Shown piece after piece: positions 30,512 to 39,737 of a DNA stretch of 64,000 nt. The notes beneath the pieces were generated by a model. The model was not told the DNA's origin, ran no database searches, and saw nothing but the letters and a program-made list of their open reading frames with translations. Source of the stretch: Desulfotomaculum nigrificans DSM 574 (GTDB lineage: Bacteria; Bacillota; Desulfotomaculia; Desulfotomaculales; Desulfotomaculaceae); assembly GCF_000189755.2 (NCBI RefSeq), contig NZ_KI912183.1:2988788-3052787 (forward strand). The letters are read 5' to 3'. The position numbers and the translations under genes were made by a program. The first letter of the stretch is position 1. The number at the start of each line of letters is the position of its first letter.

Positions 30512-30858
30512 GGATTTTTATGTTCGGTCCGGCAGCCGGTTTTAGGGTGCATGTGAAAGAATAATTTGGTACAATAATAAATTGTGCTGGCTATATATAA
30601 AAATGTTTGGTAAAATTTAAGGATCATGTACAAAATGGTTAGTATTGTGTCGAATATTGTCGGAAGTTTTTCTCTTAAATGGTCAGGGCCTTGACTGCTT
30701 TCTTTAATGTGATGGAAGTAAAATGTCACAAAATTCACAAACGGTCTATGCAACAAGCTTTTTTACTATTATAATAATATTAGAAAAAAATTTAACTAAC
30801 ATTTGAATAACATAGTATACGAAAAATTTTGACATAATATTAGCAGGGAGGGGACAAA
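30512..30858. promoter_or_regulatory. Region upstream of rex with candidate operator-like sites
   Basis: No gene is supported in these 347 bp. Two sequences are worth recording. TGTCGAA at 30648-30654 with TTGTCGGAA at 30657-30665 resembles a pair of Spo0A boxes. ATGTCACAAAATTCACAA at 30723-30740 matches one half of the Rex operator TTGTGAA-N4-TTCACAA perfectly (TTCACAA) and the other half at four of seven positions, which would fit autoregulation of rex. Both assignments are weak. Confidence 0.3.
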
Positions 30859-31491
30859 GTGAAAGCGCTAAAAATTCCGGAAGCAACCATCCAAAGGTTA
30901 TCGATATATTCCAGGTTCTTGAAAAGATTAGATAAGAAAGGTATCACCACTGTCTCCTCGGGTGACATCGCCGAAGGGGTAGGAGTAAGTCCGGCTCAGG
31001 TGCGTAAGGATTTAGCTTACTTTGGCGAGTTTGGCACCCGCGGGGTAGGATATAATGTAAAGGATTTGATTCGTTATACCGTAAAAATTCTGGGTCTTTC
31101 CGAACCATGGAACCTGGTCCTGGTGGGTGCCGGTAACCTGGGTTCCGCCCTGGTGACTTACCGGGAATTCAGGGACAGGGGTTTCACCATTGTGGGAGTT
31201 TTTGATAATGATTTAACTAAGATAGGTAAACGCATTGCTGATTTGGAAGTGTTGCCGTTAGAAAAATTGACAGAGGTAGTTAAAGAGAATAATGTACGAA
31301 TTGGTATTATCGCGGTGCCAGCCAAAGCAGCCCAGGAAATTGCGGACATCATGGTCAAGGCAGGTCTGGAGGCGTTACTAAACTTTGCCCCCATCGCTCT
31401 TAACGTACCGGATCACGTTGAGGTGCGCAACGTTGACCTATCCGTTAAGTTAGAAATTCTAACCTTTAACCTGGCTTTAAGGGAAAAGTAA
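30859..31491 (+). CDS. rex: Redox-sensing transcriptional repressor Rex
   Basis: Repressor that senses the NADH/NAD+ ratio and controls fermentative and respiratory genes. The 210 residues comprise an N-terminal winged helix ([20 protein letters not shown]) and a Rossmann domain with GAGNLGSAL, followed by the C-terminal domain-swapped helix. GTG 30859 lies behind GGGAGGGG. It stands alone behind the IS element and is followed by a hairpin. Confidence 0.96.
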   Translation: MKALKIPEATIQRLSIYSRFLKRLDKKGITTVSSGDIAEGVGVSPAQVRKDLAYFGEFGTRGVGYNVKDLIRYTVKILGLSEPWNLVLVGAGNLGSALVTYREFRDRGFTIVGVFDNDLTKIGKRIADLEVLPLEKLTEVVKENNVRIGIIAVPAKAAQEIADIMVKAGLEALLNFAPIALNVPDHVEVRNVDLSVKLEILTFNLALREK

Positions 31492-31495
31492 CCTG

Positions 31496-31522
31496 AAGGT
31501 GGGATAATTCCCACCTTTATAT
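31496..31522 (+). terminator. Probable terminator after rex
   Basis: Stem AAGGTGGGA / TCCCACCTT with a four-base loop, followed by an imperfect T-rich tail (TATATTTT). It starts five bases after the rex stop. Confidence 0.65.
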
Positions 31523-31661
31523 TTTGGTTTTCTTTGAAATTTTTTATCTAACTATGGGAGACAATTAAAGTATCTGTAATTGCTTGTCAGAGAAAACACC
31601 TAATGTTAAACTTATAAGGAAGTGTGTTTGACTTTCCATTACCTTTCTTACAGGTGAAAAC

Positions 31662-31919
31662 ATGGGTAAAACTTTTAAAACTGGCAAAGGGCCCGGTACA
31701 TTATTGATTTTGCTGCTGGCAGGCGGGGTGACCGGAAGTGTCCTGGGGGCGTTAGCAACACCTTATAGCCCCTGGCTAAAGAACTTCACCAATATTGGCT
31801 TGCCCACCACCACCTTAAACCTGCTCTTTTTACAGCTCACCTTTGGCTTAAACATGTCACTGGGACCCCTTACCGTCCTGGGATTATTAATAGGTTTTTT
31901 CTTGTACCGTAAGTTATAG
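31662..31919 (+). CDS. DUF4321-type small membrane protein
   Basis: An 85-residue protein with two hydrophobic segments (about 11-33 and 58-82) and a GPGTLLILLLAGGVTGSVLG start resembling the DUF4321 family, which is often found just before maf in clostridia. ATG start with ACAGGTG upstream. Function unknown; position suggests membership of the maf-radC-mreBCD transcription unit. Confidence 0.65.
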   Translation: MGKTFKTGKGPGTLLILLLAGGVTGSVLGALATPYSPWLKNFTNIGLPTTTLNLLFLQLTFGLNMSLGPLTVLGLLIGFFLYRKL

Positions 31920-31979
31920 TCAAAAATCTCCCAGGTTGACCAAACCAAATTTCTGCTCCAATTAGGAGGTTGATTGCTT

Positions 31980-32555
31980 GTGGTGCCAATCATCCTAGCT
32001 TCTGCCTCGCCGCGGCGTCAGGAACTACTCAAAAACCTGGGGTTAGACTTTACAGTTAGGGTCAGTGAGGTCGATGAGACATTAGAGGAAAACCTGGCCC
32101 CGGCCCAGCAGGTGGAGAGGTTGGCAGAGCGGAAAGCCAGAGCAGTTGCTTCTGAAACAACCAAGGGACTGGTTATCGGGGCCGATACACTGGTTGTGTT
32201 TGAAGGTACACCACTGGGTAAACCGGCAGATACCCGGGAAGCCGTTAGCATGTTAAGTAAGCTGCAGGGTCAAAGCCATCAGGTATTCACCGGTTTAGCC
32301 GTCATTAATGCTGCCACCGGCAAGTCGGTGGTGACCCATGAGGTTACGACAGTTCACTTTAAACCCATGTCCCGGGAGCAAATTGAACGCTATGTGGCTA
32401 CCGGGGAACCGATGGACAAGGCCGGCGCCTACGCGGTGCAGGGCAAGGCCTCTATTTTTATTGAGGGTATCAGAGGCTGTTACTTTAACGTGGTTGGCCT
32501 GCCGGTAGGCAAACTGGCTGAAGCTTTAAAGGAATTTGGGGTAGAAATTATATGA
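31980..32555 (+). CDS. maf: Maf-family nucleoside triphosphate pyrophosphatase
   Basis: House-cleaning pyrophosphatase that hydrolyses non-canonical or pyrimidine NTPs and is linked to division arrest. The 191 residues carry the signature ASASPRRQELL at the N-terminus, ERLAERKA, and GADTLVVFEG. GTG 31980 is chosen with AGGAGG (31964-31969) ten bases upstream; TTG 31974 and GTG 31983 are alternatives. The stop overlaps the radC start (ATGA). Confidence 0.94.
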   Translation: MVPIILASASPRRQELLKNLGLDFTVRVSEVDETLEENLAPAQQVERLAERKARAVASETTKGLVIGADTLVVFEGTPLGKPADTREAVSMLSKLQGQSHQVFTGLAVINAATGKSVVTHEVTTVHFKPMSREQIERYVATGEPMDKAGAYAVQGKASIFIEGIRGCYFNVVGLPVGKLAEALKEFGVEII

Positions 32556-33235
32556 GTTATCCAGTGATACGGGAATTACCCCCTGAACAGCGTCCCCGGG
32601 AGCGTATGATTAAAGAGGGACCGGGGAGTCTTTCGGATATTGATTTACTAGCCATCATGCTGCGGACGGGAACGGCCAAGGCTTCGGCGATGGAGTTGGC
32701 AGCCGAGATCATTGGCCGGTTTAAGGATTTGCGTGCCCTTGCCCAGGCCACGGTGGAGGAGCTAAGTGCCATTAAAGGGATTGGCCCGGTCAAAGCAGTG
32801 CAGGTAAAAGCTGCATTGGAACTGGGAAGACGTTTAGCTGCTTTACCAACGGAGGAGAGGACTGTTATCCGCTGCCCGGAAGATGTGGCTGCTTTGTTGA
32901 TGGAAGATTTAAGGGATTTGGATCGAGAACATTTTCTGGCACTGTTGTTAAATACCAAAAATCGGGTGCTATCCAAGGAGACCATCTCCATTGGTACCTT
33001 GAATTCATCGATGGTTCATCCCCGTGAGTTGTTTAAAATAGCCATCCGCCGCAGTGCAGCAGCGATTATTCTGGCGCATAATCATCCCAGTGGTGATCCC
33101 ACCCCCAGCCGGGAGGACATTATGCTGACCAAAAGATTAATAGAGGTTGGGCAAATTATCGGAATTGATGTCCTAGACCATATTATTATTGGAGATAATA
33201 GATTTACCAGTTTAAAGTCCAAGGGACTTATTTGA
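32552..33235 (+). CDS. radC: RadC-family JAB-domain protein
   Basis: 227 residues with an N-terminal helix-hairpin-helix region (LSAIKGIGPVKAVQVKAALEL) and a JAMM/MPN domain whose metal-binding signature is HNHPSGDPTPSREDI. Its historic link to DNA repair is not well supported; the biochemical role is open. It lies between maf and mreB as in many Firmicutes, overlapping maf by four bases. Confidence 0.95.
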   Translation: MSYPVIRELPPEQRPRERMIKEGPGSLSDIDLLAIMLRTGTAKASAMELAAEIIGRFKDLRALAQATVEELSAIKGIGPVKAVQVKAALELGRRLAALPTEERTVIRCPEDVAALLMEDLRDLDREHFLALLLNTKNRVLSKETISIGTLNSSMVHPRELFKIAIRRSAAAIILAHNHPSGDPTPSREDIMLTKRLIEVGQIIGIDVLDHIIIGDNRFTSLKSKGLI

Positions 33236-33253
33236 AACCTAAGGGGGCCTTAA

Positions 33254-34288
<1,035 letters not shown>

Positions 34289-34303
34289 AGGGGTGTGTCT
34301 GTT

Positions 34304-35164
34304 TTGCCCCGTTCAGTTTCATATAAAAATATTATTTTGATGGCTGTTCTGGTGGCCGTTACCCTGCTGGTGATGCGCTTTACCCAGGTGGGGCGGGCCC
34401 ATTTGACCCCGCTGGAAGCGGCCATTAAAGATAGCCTATCGCCCCTGCAAGGAGGTTTAACCAGAGCAGGGGAGACAGTTAACAAAGGGTTGGGATTTTT
34501 TTCTTCACTGGGTCGGCTGGCAGATGAGAACAAGGCACTAAAACAGCAGGTGGATCAGCTGAAAGGCCAGTTATACTTACAGGAAGAGCTGAAGCAGGAG
34601 AACCGCCGGCTGAAGGAACTACTGCAATACCATGACCAGTACCAAAGGAATTTCCAAACCAAGGTGGCAAAAGTTATTGGCCGTGACCCGGGCAACTGGT
34701 TTGGTATGATTACCTTGAACCTGGGGCAGAAGGATGGTATAGTTAAAAATATGCCTGTGGTGACACCATCCGGACTGGCTGGCCGGGTGGTGGCGGTGTC
34801 CGATAATACTTCCCAGGTTATGTTAATTTCTGATCCCCGCAGCGGCGTGGGGGCAATGGTGCAGGACACCAGGGTGCCCGGGGTGCTGGAAGGTACCACC
34901 GCAGCCAGCGGTGAAACCAGGCTGATTGATATTCCCAAGGACACCAATTTGCAGCGGGGACAGGTTGTTATTACCTCAGGCATTGGTGGCACATTTCCCA
35001 AGGGTATACCGCTGGGTCGCATTGTTGGTGTAACAAATGAACCCACCGGCTTGTTTAAAACTGCTACCGTAGAACCCTTTGCCGATCTTAATCGCTTAGA
35101 GGAAGTATTAATTATTACCACAGTTTATAATCCGGATATTGTTCCTTCGACGGAGGGTGGTTAA
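34304..35164 (+). CDS. mreC: Rod shape-determining protein MreC
   Basis: Bitopic membrane protein linking MreB to the wall-synthesis machinery. It has one N-terminal membrane helix (about 8-25), a coiled coil (about 65-110, LADENKALKQQVDQLKGQL) and the two beta-barrel MreC domain beyond. TTG 34304 is chosen because AAAGGGG lies ten bases upstream, giving 286 residues; GTG 34295 abuts that site. Confidence 0.95.
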   Translation: MPRSVSYKNIILMAVLVAVTLLVMRFTQVGRAHLTPLEAAIKDSLSPLQGGLTRAGETVNKGLGFFSSLGRLADENKALKQQVDQLKGQLYLQEELKQENRRLKELLQYHDQYQRNFQTKVAKVIGRDPGNWFGMITLNLGQKDGIVKNMPVVTPSGLAGRVVAVSDNTSQVMLISDPRSGVGAMVQDTRVPGVLEGTTAASGETRLIDIPKDTNLQRGQVVITSGIGGTFPKGIPLGRIVGVTNEPTGLFKTATVEPFADLNRLEEVLIITTVYNPDIVPSTEGG

Positions 35165-35665
35165 TTGCGTTCCCTTGTGCTATTAGCCTTGGTTGTCTTA
35201 GCCCTGCTATTGCAATCCACCGTATTTGCTATTTTTCAGGTAGCTGGGGTAAAACCTGATTTGATTTTAATGCTGGTTGTATTCAATGGCTTCCTCCAGG
35301 GTTCCAGGGAGGGGGCTTTTTTGGGTTTTTTGGCAGGTCTGCTACAGGATTTTTTTACCGGCAGTTACATTGGCCTCAATGCTTTAACCAAGATGCTGGC
35401 AGGTTACCTGGTGGGTCTGGCGGAAGGCAGGCTTTATAAGGAAAGCGTTGTTCTGGCTGCCATAATGACCTTTCTGGCCAGTATAGTAAGCCAATTTGCA
35501 TACTACATCTTACTGTTTTATCTGGGGATTCAGGTACCCCCGTTAATAGCTGTTTTACAGGTGATTATTCCTACAGCCATCTACACGTCCCTGCTGGTAC
35601 CTTTAGCCTATTGGAAATTCATGCGTTCTAATGAAAAGGGCTGGCTAAGATACCGCGAACCGTAA
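35165..35665 (+). CDS. mreD: Rod shape-determining protein MreD
   Basis: Integral membrane protein of the elongasome, 166 residues with about five hydrophobic helices and the internal PDLILMLVVFNGFLQGSREG and GLLQDFFTGSYIGLNAL blocks typical of MreD. The TTG start abuts the mreC stop, with GGAGGG inside the mreC end as ribosome-binding site. Confidence 0.93.
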   Translation: MRSLVLLALVVLALLLQSTVFAIFQVAGVKPDLILMLVVFNGFLQGSREGAFLGFLAGLLQDFFTGSYIGLNALTKMLAGYLVGLAEGRLYKESVVLAAIMTFLASIVSQFAYYILLFYLGIQVPPLIAVLQVIIPTAIYTSLLVPLAYWKFMRSNEKGWLRYREP

Positions 35666-35693
35666 TTTGTGAGGTGTGGGGGAGGAGAGTTTT

Positions 35694-37670
35694 TTGGACA
35701 GGAAAAATATTAACAAAAAGACAAAAGTGCTCCTCTTTATTGTGTCTTCCATCTTTTTGGTTTTGGTAAGTAGGCTAGCCTACATGCAATTGATAGAAAC
35801 CGAGCGTTTTGAAACTTTGTCCAAACAAAATCACATGCGGTTAAATCCCATTATCGCCCCTCGGGGAGAAATTTACGATAATCATGGCGTGAAGATTGTC
35901 GGCAATCAACCGGTGTATACAGTTTCACTGGTGTACCTGGGCCTTAAAAATACCGACCAGGTGGTTAACCGGGTGGCCAATATCCTGGGTATGGACCCCA
36001 AGGTGATTATGGACAAATTAGAAAAACAGCAATTGCGCCTGTACCAACCGGTACGGTTAGCCACCAATGTGCCTCTGGAGACTGTCACCGCCATCGAGGA
36101 ACAGCGGTTGGATTTGCCAGGTGTGGTCATTGACGTGGAACCCATCCGCTCATATCCCTTCGGCTCCATGCTGTCCCATGTGCTGGGCTATGTTCAGGAA
36201 ATCAAACAGGACCAGTTAAAAGCCAACCAGGATAAGGGTTATAACCTGGGAGATATGTACGGCCAGGATGGGTTGGAAAACTCCTTTGAATCTGTTTTGA
36301 GGGGTGAAGACGGGGCCCGGCAGGTGGAGGTGGATGCCCAGGGCCGGCCGGTGCGGGATCTCGGCGTAAAGGAACCGGTGCCGGGGAACAACCTGCACTT
36401 AACCATTGATACCAAGCTGCAGCAGGTGGCTGAACAATCCCTGGAACGCCAAGTACTGGCCATGCGTAGGCAGGGATATGAGGCCAAGGGCGGGGCCACG
36501 GTGATGATTGATGTACGCACCGGTGCCATCCGGGCCATGGCCAGCTACCCCACCTATAATCCGTCCATTTGGATTAACGGGTTAAGCCAGGCTCAATGGG
36601 AAAATTTACAAAAAAGCGGTGCTTTACCCAATCGGAATCTGCAGCTTTACCCGCCGGCCTCTACCTTTAAAATGGTGCTGGCGGCGGCAGGTCTGGACAC
36701 CGGTAAAATTACCGCCAACTGGAGTATCTCTGACCCGGGACATTATGTATTCGGTAACAAAACCTTCAATGACTGGGATCCCAGGGGACACGGCCGGGTC
36801 GATGTGCGTAAAGCCATTGCCCAATCCTGTGACACCTTTTTTTGGACCTTGGGCCACCGTCTTTTGGGGGTAGAAACCATCGGTAAGTATGCCCATATGT
36901 TTGGGTTGGGAGAAAAAACCGGCATCGAAATTCCCGGTGAACCGGCCGGCGTGGTACCCACACCTGAGTATAAATACAAGCGTAACAAGGCCTTTTTAGA
37001 TGCTGTCTACGGTCCTAAATTTAAGGCCATTGAGGAAAAATACAAGCCTTTACTGGCCAGCGCCACTGACCCGGCCGAGCGGGAGCGGTTGGAAAAGGCT
37101 AAGCAAAAGGAGATCCAGGCCGTGGAGAAGGACCGTAACCAGTATACCTGGGACCTGAACTGGCAGGTTTACGATACCTTGAACATGTCCATCGGGCAGG
37201 GTTATAACGCCTATACACCTTTACAGGTGGCTAACTATATCGCCACCATTGCCAACGGGGGCACCAGGTGGAAACCATACCTGGTGGAAAAGATCACCCG
37301 CCCGGACGGTAAAGTAATCCAGCAGTTTAAGCCGCAAAAACTGGGCCAGGTTAGTATTAAGCCGCAGGATATGAAGGTTATTCAAGAAGGTATGCACATG
37401 GTCACCACTGTGGGTACCGGGGCTGGTGTATTCAGAAATTTCCCTGTTCAGGTGGCCGGTAAATCCGGTACCGGCGAGGTTGCCGGTCACGACAACCATG
37501 CCTGGTTTGTGGCCTATGGTCCCTTTGACAATCCGGAAGTGGCCGTAGCCACGGTTATTGACTATGGCGGTCACGGTGGTTCGGCGGCCGGTCCTGTGTG
37601 CCGGGATTTGCTGGCAGCATACTTCGGCGTTAAGTCTGTGCCGCAGCAAACCGGCTACTCTCCGGAATAG
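35694..37670 (+). CDS. mrdA: Penicillin-binding protein 2 (elongation transpeptidase)
   Basis: Class B PBP cross-linking peptidoglycan during elongation with RodA. It has an N-terminal membrane anchor (about 10-30), a dimerisation domain, and the transpeptidase domain with SxxK as STFK near 323, the SxN-position motif as SCD in AQSCDTFF, and KSGTG near 591. An insertion of charged residues (about 430-490, EEKYKPLLAS to EKDRNQYTW) interrupts the transpeptidase domain, as in several clostridial homologues. TTG 35694 with GGAGGAG six bases upstream is preferred over GTG 35676, giving 658 residues. Confidence 0.94.
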   Translation: MDRKNINKKTKVLLFIVSSIFLVLVSRLAYMQLIETERFETLSKQNHMRLNPIIAPRGEIYDNHGVKIVGNQPVYTVSLVYLGLKNTDQVVNRVANILGMDPKVIMDKLEKQQLRLYQPVRLATNVPLETVTAIEEQRLDLPGVVIDVEPIRSYPFGSMLSHVLGYVQEIKQDQLKANQDKGYNLGDMYGQDGLENSFESVLRGEDGARQVEVDAQGRPVRDLGVKEPVPGNNLHLTIDTKLQQVAEQSLERQVLAMRRQGYEAKGGATVMIDVRTGAIRAMASYPTYNPSIWINGLSQAQWENLQKSGALPNRNLQLYPPASTFKMVLAAAGLDTGKITANWSISDPGHYVFGNKTFNDWDPRGHGRVDVRKAIAQSCDTFFWTLGHRLLGVETIGKYAHMFGLGEKTGIEIPGEPAGVVPTPEYKYKRNKAFLDAVYGPKFKAIEEKYKPLLASATDPAERERLEKAKQKEIQAVEKDRNQYTWDLNWQVYDTLNMSIGQGYNAYTPLQVANYIATIANGGTRWKPYLVEKITRPDGKVIQQFKPQKLGQVSIKPQDMKVIQEGMHMVTTVGTGAGVFRNFPVQVAGKSGTGEVAGHDNHAWFVAYGPFDNPEVAVATVIDYGGHGGSAAGPVCRDLLAAYFGVKSVPQQTGYSPE

Positions 37671-37701
37671 CAGCCAATTTGTCTAATTATCTCAGAATAT
37701 C

Positions 37702-37724
37702 GGGGCGTATAGCCCCTTTTTTTT
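37702..37724 (+). terminator. Intrinsic terminator after mrdA
   Basis: Stem GGGGC / GCCCC with a GTATA loop followed by eight T. It separates the mre-mrdA set from minCDE. Confidence 0.85.
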
Positions 37725-37797
37725 ATCCATCTTTAGAAGGATTTGGTTATTTGGCGTAGAATTCAAATTAGCATTGGTAATGCAGGGGGTAAGTATT

Positions 37798-38223
37798 TTG
37801 ACTAAAGAGACAGTCAATAATTCATCTACACCAAAGCCGTCGGTGGAAACCAGTTTTCCCCTTGATCTGGAGGGACTGGTGGACGAAAACACCATCCTGG
37901 TGCAACGAACACTGCGTTCAGGACAAAGTGTTTATCATGACGGCAATGTAGTAGTACTGGGGGATGTGAATCCGGGGGCGGAGGTTGTGGCCTCTGGTAA
38001 TGTTATTGTGATGGGTGCCCTGCGGGGGGTAGTCCATGCCGGAGCTAAGGGAGACAGTGACGCGTTAGTGCTGGCCTTTCGCTTGAGACCGACCCAGCTG
38101 AGAATTGCCAACCACATTACCAGGCCACCGGAAGATGAGTCATCTGACCCCGAGTATCCTGAAATGGCTCGGATAAAAAACGGTGTAGTAACCATAGAGA
38201 CCTTTAACACACAAATGAGGTAA
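37798..38223 (+). CDS. minC: Septum-site determining protein MinC, C-terminal domain only
   Basis: Division inhibitor partner of MinD. The 141 residues contain only the C-terminal beta-helical MinD-binding domain (VQRTLRSGQSVYHDGNVVVLGDVNPGAEVVASGNVIVMG) after a low-complexity Thr/Ser-rich start of about 28 residues. B. subtilis MinC is about 226 residues, so the N-terminal FtsZ-inhibiting domain is absent, and no remnant of it is readable between mrdA and this gene. TTG 37798 has CAGGGGG eight bases upstream; the frame opens at 37774 without a better site. It is followed by minD after 67 bp. Confidence 0.85.
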   Translation: MTKETVNNSSTPKPSVETSFPLDLEGLVDENTILVQRTLRSGQSVYHDGNVVVLGDVNPGAEVVASGNVIVMGALRGVVHAGAKGDSDALVLAFRLRPTQLRIANHITRPPEDESSDPEYPEMARIKNGVVTIETFNTQMR

Positions 38224-38290
38224 GGAAATCGCTGTTATTTTAGGAAAGATTCGGGAAATGTGATAGTGCATAGTAAGGGGGACATTAAAT

Positions 38291-39085
38291 ATGGGTGAAG
38301 TTATTGTAGTCACTTCCGGTAAGGGAGGGGTTGGCAAAACCACCACCACGGCTAATATTGGGACAGGCTTGGCCTCTTTGGGTAAAAAGGTTTGCCTGGT
38401 GGATGCCGATATCGGACTGCGTAACCTTGATGTTGTATTGGGATTAGAAAATAGAATTGTTTACGATATTGTTGACGTCACCAGCGGCGTCTGCCGGATC
38501 CGGCAAGCCCTGATTAAAGACAAGCGGTTTGAGAGCCTGCACTTGTTGCCGGCAGCCCAAACCAAAGATAAAACGGCTGTCAGTCCGGAACAAATGAAGG
38601 AACTGTGTGCCGAGCTGAAAAAGGAATTTGATTATGTCATCATTGATTGCCCGGCAGGTATTGAGCAAGGTTTTAAAAACGCCATTGCCGGGGCGGACCG
38701 GGCCATTGTAGTAACCACCCCGGAAGTGTCAGCAGTGCGGGATGCTGACCGCATCATCGGCCTGTTGGAGGCCGCTGACCTGAAGGATCCCAAATTGATT
38801 ATTAACCGCCTGCGGCCCAAGATGGTGAAGCAGGGCGATATGATGAGCATTGATGACATGATTGAGATCCTGGCCATTGATTTGCTGGGTGTGGTGCCGG
38901 AGGATGAATTGGTTGTAATCACCACCAACAAAGGTGAAACGGTGGTACGGGATGAAAAATCCCAAAGCGGCCAGGCCTATCGCAACATAACCCGTCGCAT
39001 CTTGGGAGAATCAGTGCCTTTAATGAATTTAGAAGAATCAAGCGGCTTTTTTGGCGCTTTAAGGAAAATGATTGGACTGAAGTAG
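38291..39085 (+). CDS. minD: Septum-site determining ATPase MinD
   Basis: Membrane-associated ParA-type ATPase that positions MinC. The 264 residues begin with the deviant Walker A SGKGGVGKTTTT, have the switch segment LVDADIGLRNLD, and end in an amphipathic membrane-targeting helix (GALRKMIGLK). ATG start behind AAGGGGG. It forms minCDE with flanking genes. Confidence 0.97.
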   Translation: MGEVIVVTSGKGGVGKTTTTANIGTGLASLGKKVCLVDADIGLRNLDVVLGLENRIVYDIVDVTSGVCRIRQALIKDKRFESLHLLPAAQTKDKTAVSPEQMKELCAELKKEFDYVIIDCPAGIEQGFKNAIAGADRAIVVTTPEVSAVRDADRIIGLLEAADLKDPKLIINRLRPKMVKQGDMMSIDDMIEILAIDLLGVVPEDELVVITTNKGETVVRDEKSQSGQAYRNITRRILGESVPLMNLEESSGFFGALRKMIGLK

Positions 39086-39100
39086 AAAGGGGGTACCGGA

Positions 39101-39379
39101 GTGTTAGATTTTTTAAGCAGGGTTTTTGGCCGTGATTCAACCAGCAGCAAGAATGTGGCCAAAGAAAGACTTAGACTGGTATTGGTACACGACCGGGCCA
39201 ATGTTTCACCTGAACTACTGACGTCCCTCAAAAATGACTTAATCAAGGTTATTTCAAATTACATGGAAATAGACGAGAAGGCTCTGGAAGTAAGCCTGGA
39301 CAGCAGCGAGGACCAGGTAGCCTTAGTCGCCAACATACCGGTGAAGAGAATGAAAAGAAGCGTGAAAAGTCCGGCCTAA
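39101..39379 (+). CDS. minE: Cell division topological specificity factor MinE
   Basis: Small regulator of MinD ATPase that makes the Min system oscillate. The 92 residues begin with the membrane-targeting LDFLSRVFG helix and contain the MinD-interacting strand/helix ERLRLVLVHDRANVSPELL. GTG 39101 with AAAGGGGG upstream, 15 bp after minD. The gene ends inside the following terminator stem. Confidence 0.95.
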   Translation: MLDFLSRVFGRDSTSSKNVAKERLRLVLVHDRANVSPELLTSLKNDLIKVISNYMEIDEKALEVSLDSSEDQVALVANIPVKRMKRSVKSPA

Positions 39380-39414
39380 AAACAGGAGGTGCGAAAGCAC
39401 CTCCTGTTTTTAGG
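39375..39414 (+). terminator. Strong terminator after minE
   Basis: Perfect 18-bp stem (39375-39392 with 39397-39414; core ACAGGAGGTGC / GCACCTCCTGT) and a GAAA tetraloop. The descending arm includes T5. It starts within the last codons of minE. Confidence 0.9.
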
Positions 39415-39672
39415 CTGGGGTATTTCTCTTGGGTACCGCTGTTCGCTATTCGCCTATGGGGTATTTCTTATGGGTCCTGTTGTTAGACTATGTGGTATTC
39501 CTCTCGGGTCCTGTCGTTAATATACAAGTATTCCTTGCAGGCCTAGTTACTAAGCGGCTGGGTCTATTTTATTGGCTCAAGGCCTTATATAGAACCAAAC
39601 CTGTCAAGTAACCAAAAGCGAAAAGCGAAGAGCGAACAGCGAATAGCCTGCCCGTAAGCCTGTGCCCCAAAG
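39415..39672. repeat. Palindromic intergenic repeat, copy B
   Basis: No gene is supported. Units GGTATTTCTTATGGGTCCTG (39460), GGTATTCCTCTCGGGTCCTG (39494) and AGTATTCCTTGCAGGCCTAG (39528) follow at exactly 34 bp; another begins at 39419. A central part (39554-39597) contains TGGCTCAAGGCCTTATA, shared with copy C. The right arm holds a GCGAA-rich tract (39617-39646) complementary to CGCTGTTCGCTATTCGCC at 39437-39454. A TATAAT at 39704-39709 further on is a possible -10 element for rodA. Confidence 0.75.
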
Positions 39673-39737
39673 TTTCCCCCTTCCGTTTTCTCATGCAGTA
39701 TTATATAATCTAAAGGTTAGGGGGTGAATGAAGTTTT

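Noticed and set aside
39429..39611. 60-residue plus-strand frame
   Set aside because: It lies inside palindromic repeat copy B and lacks a start site; composition follows the repeat.
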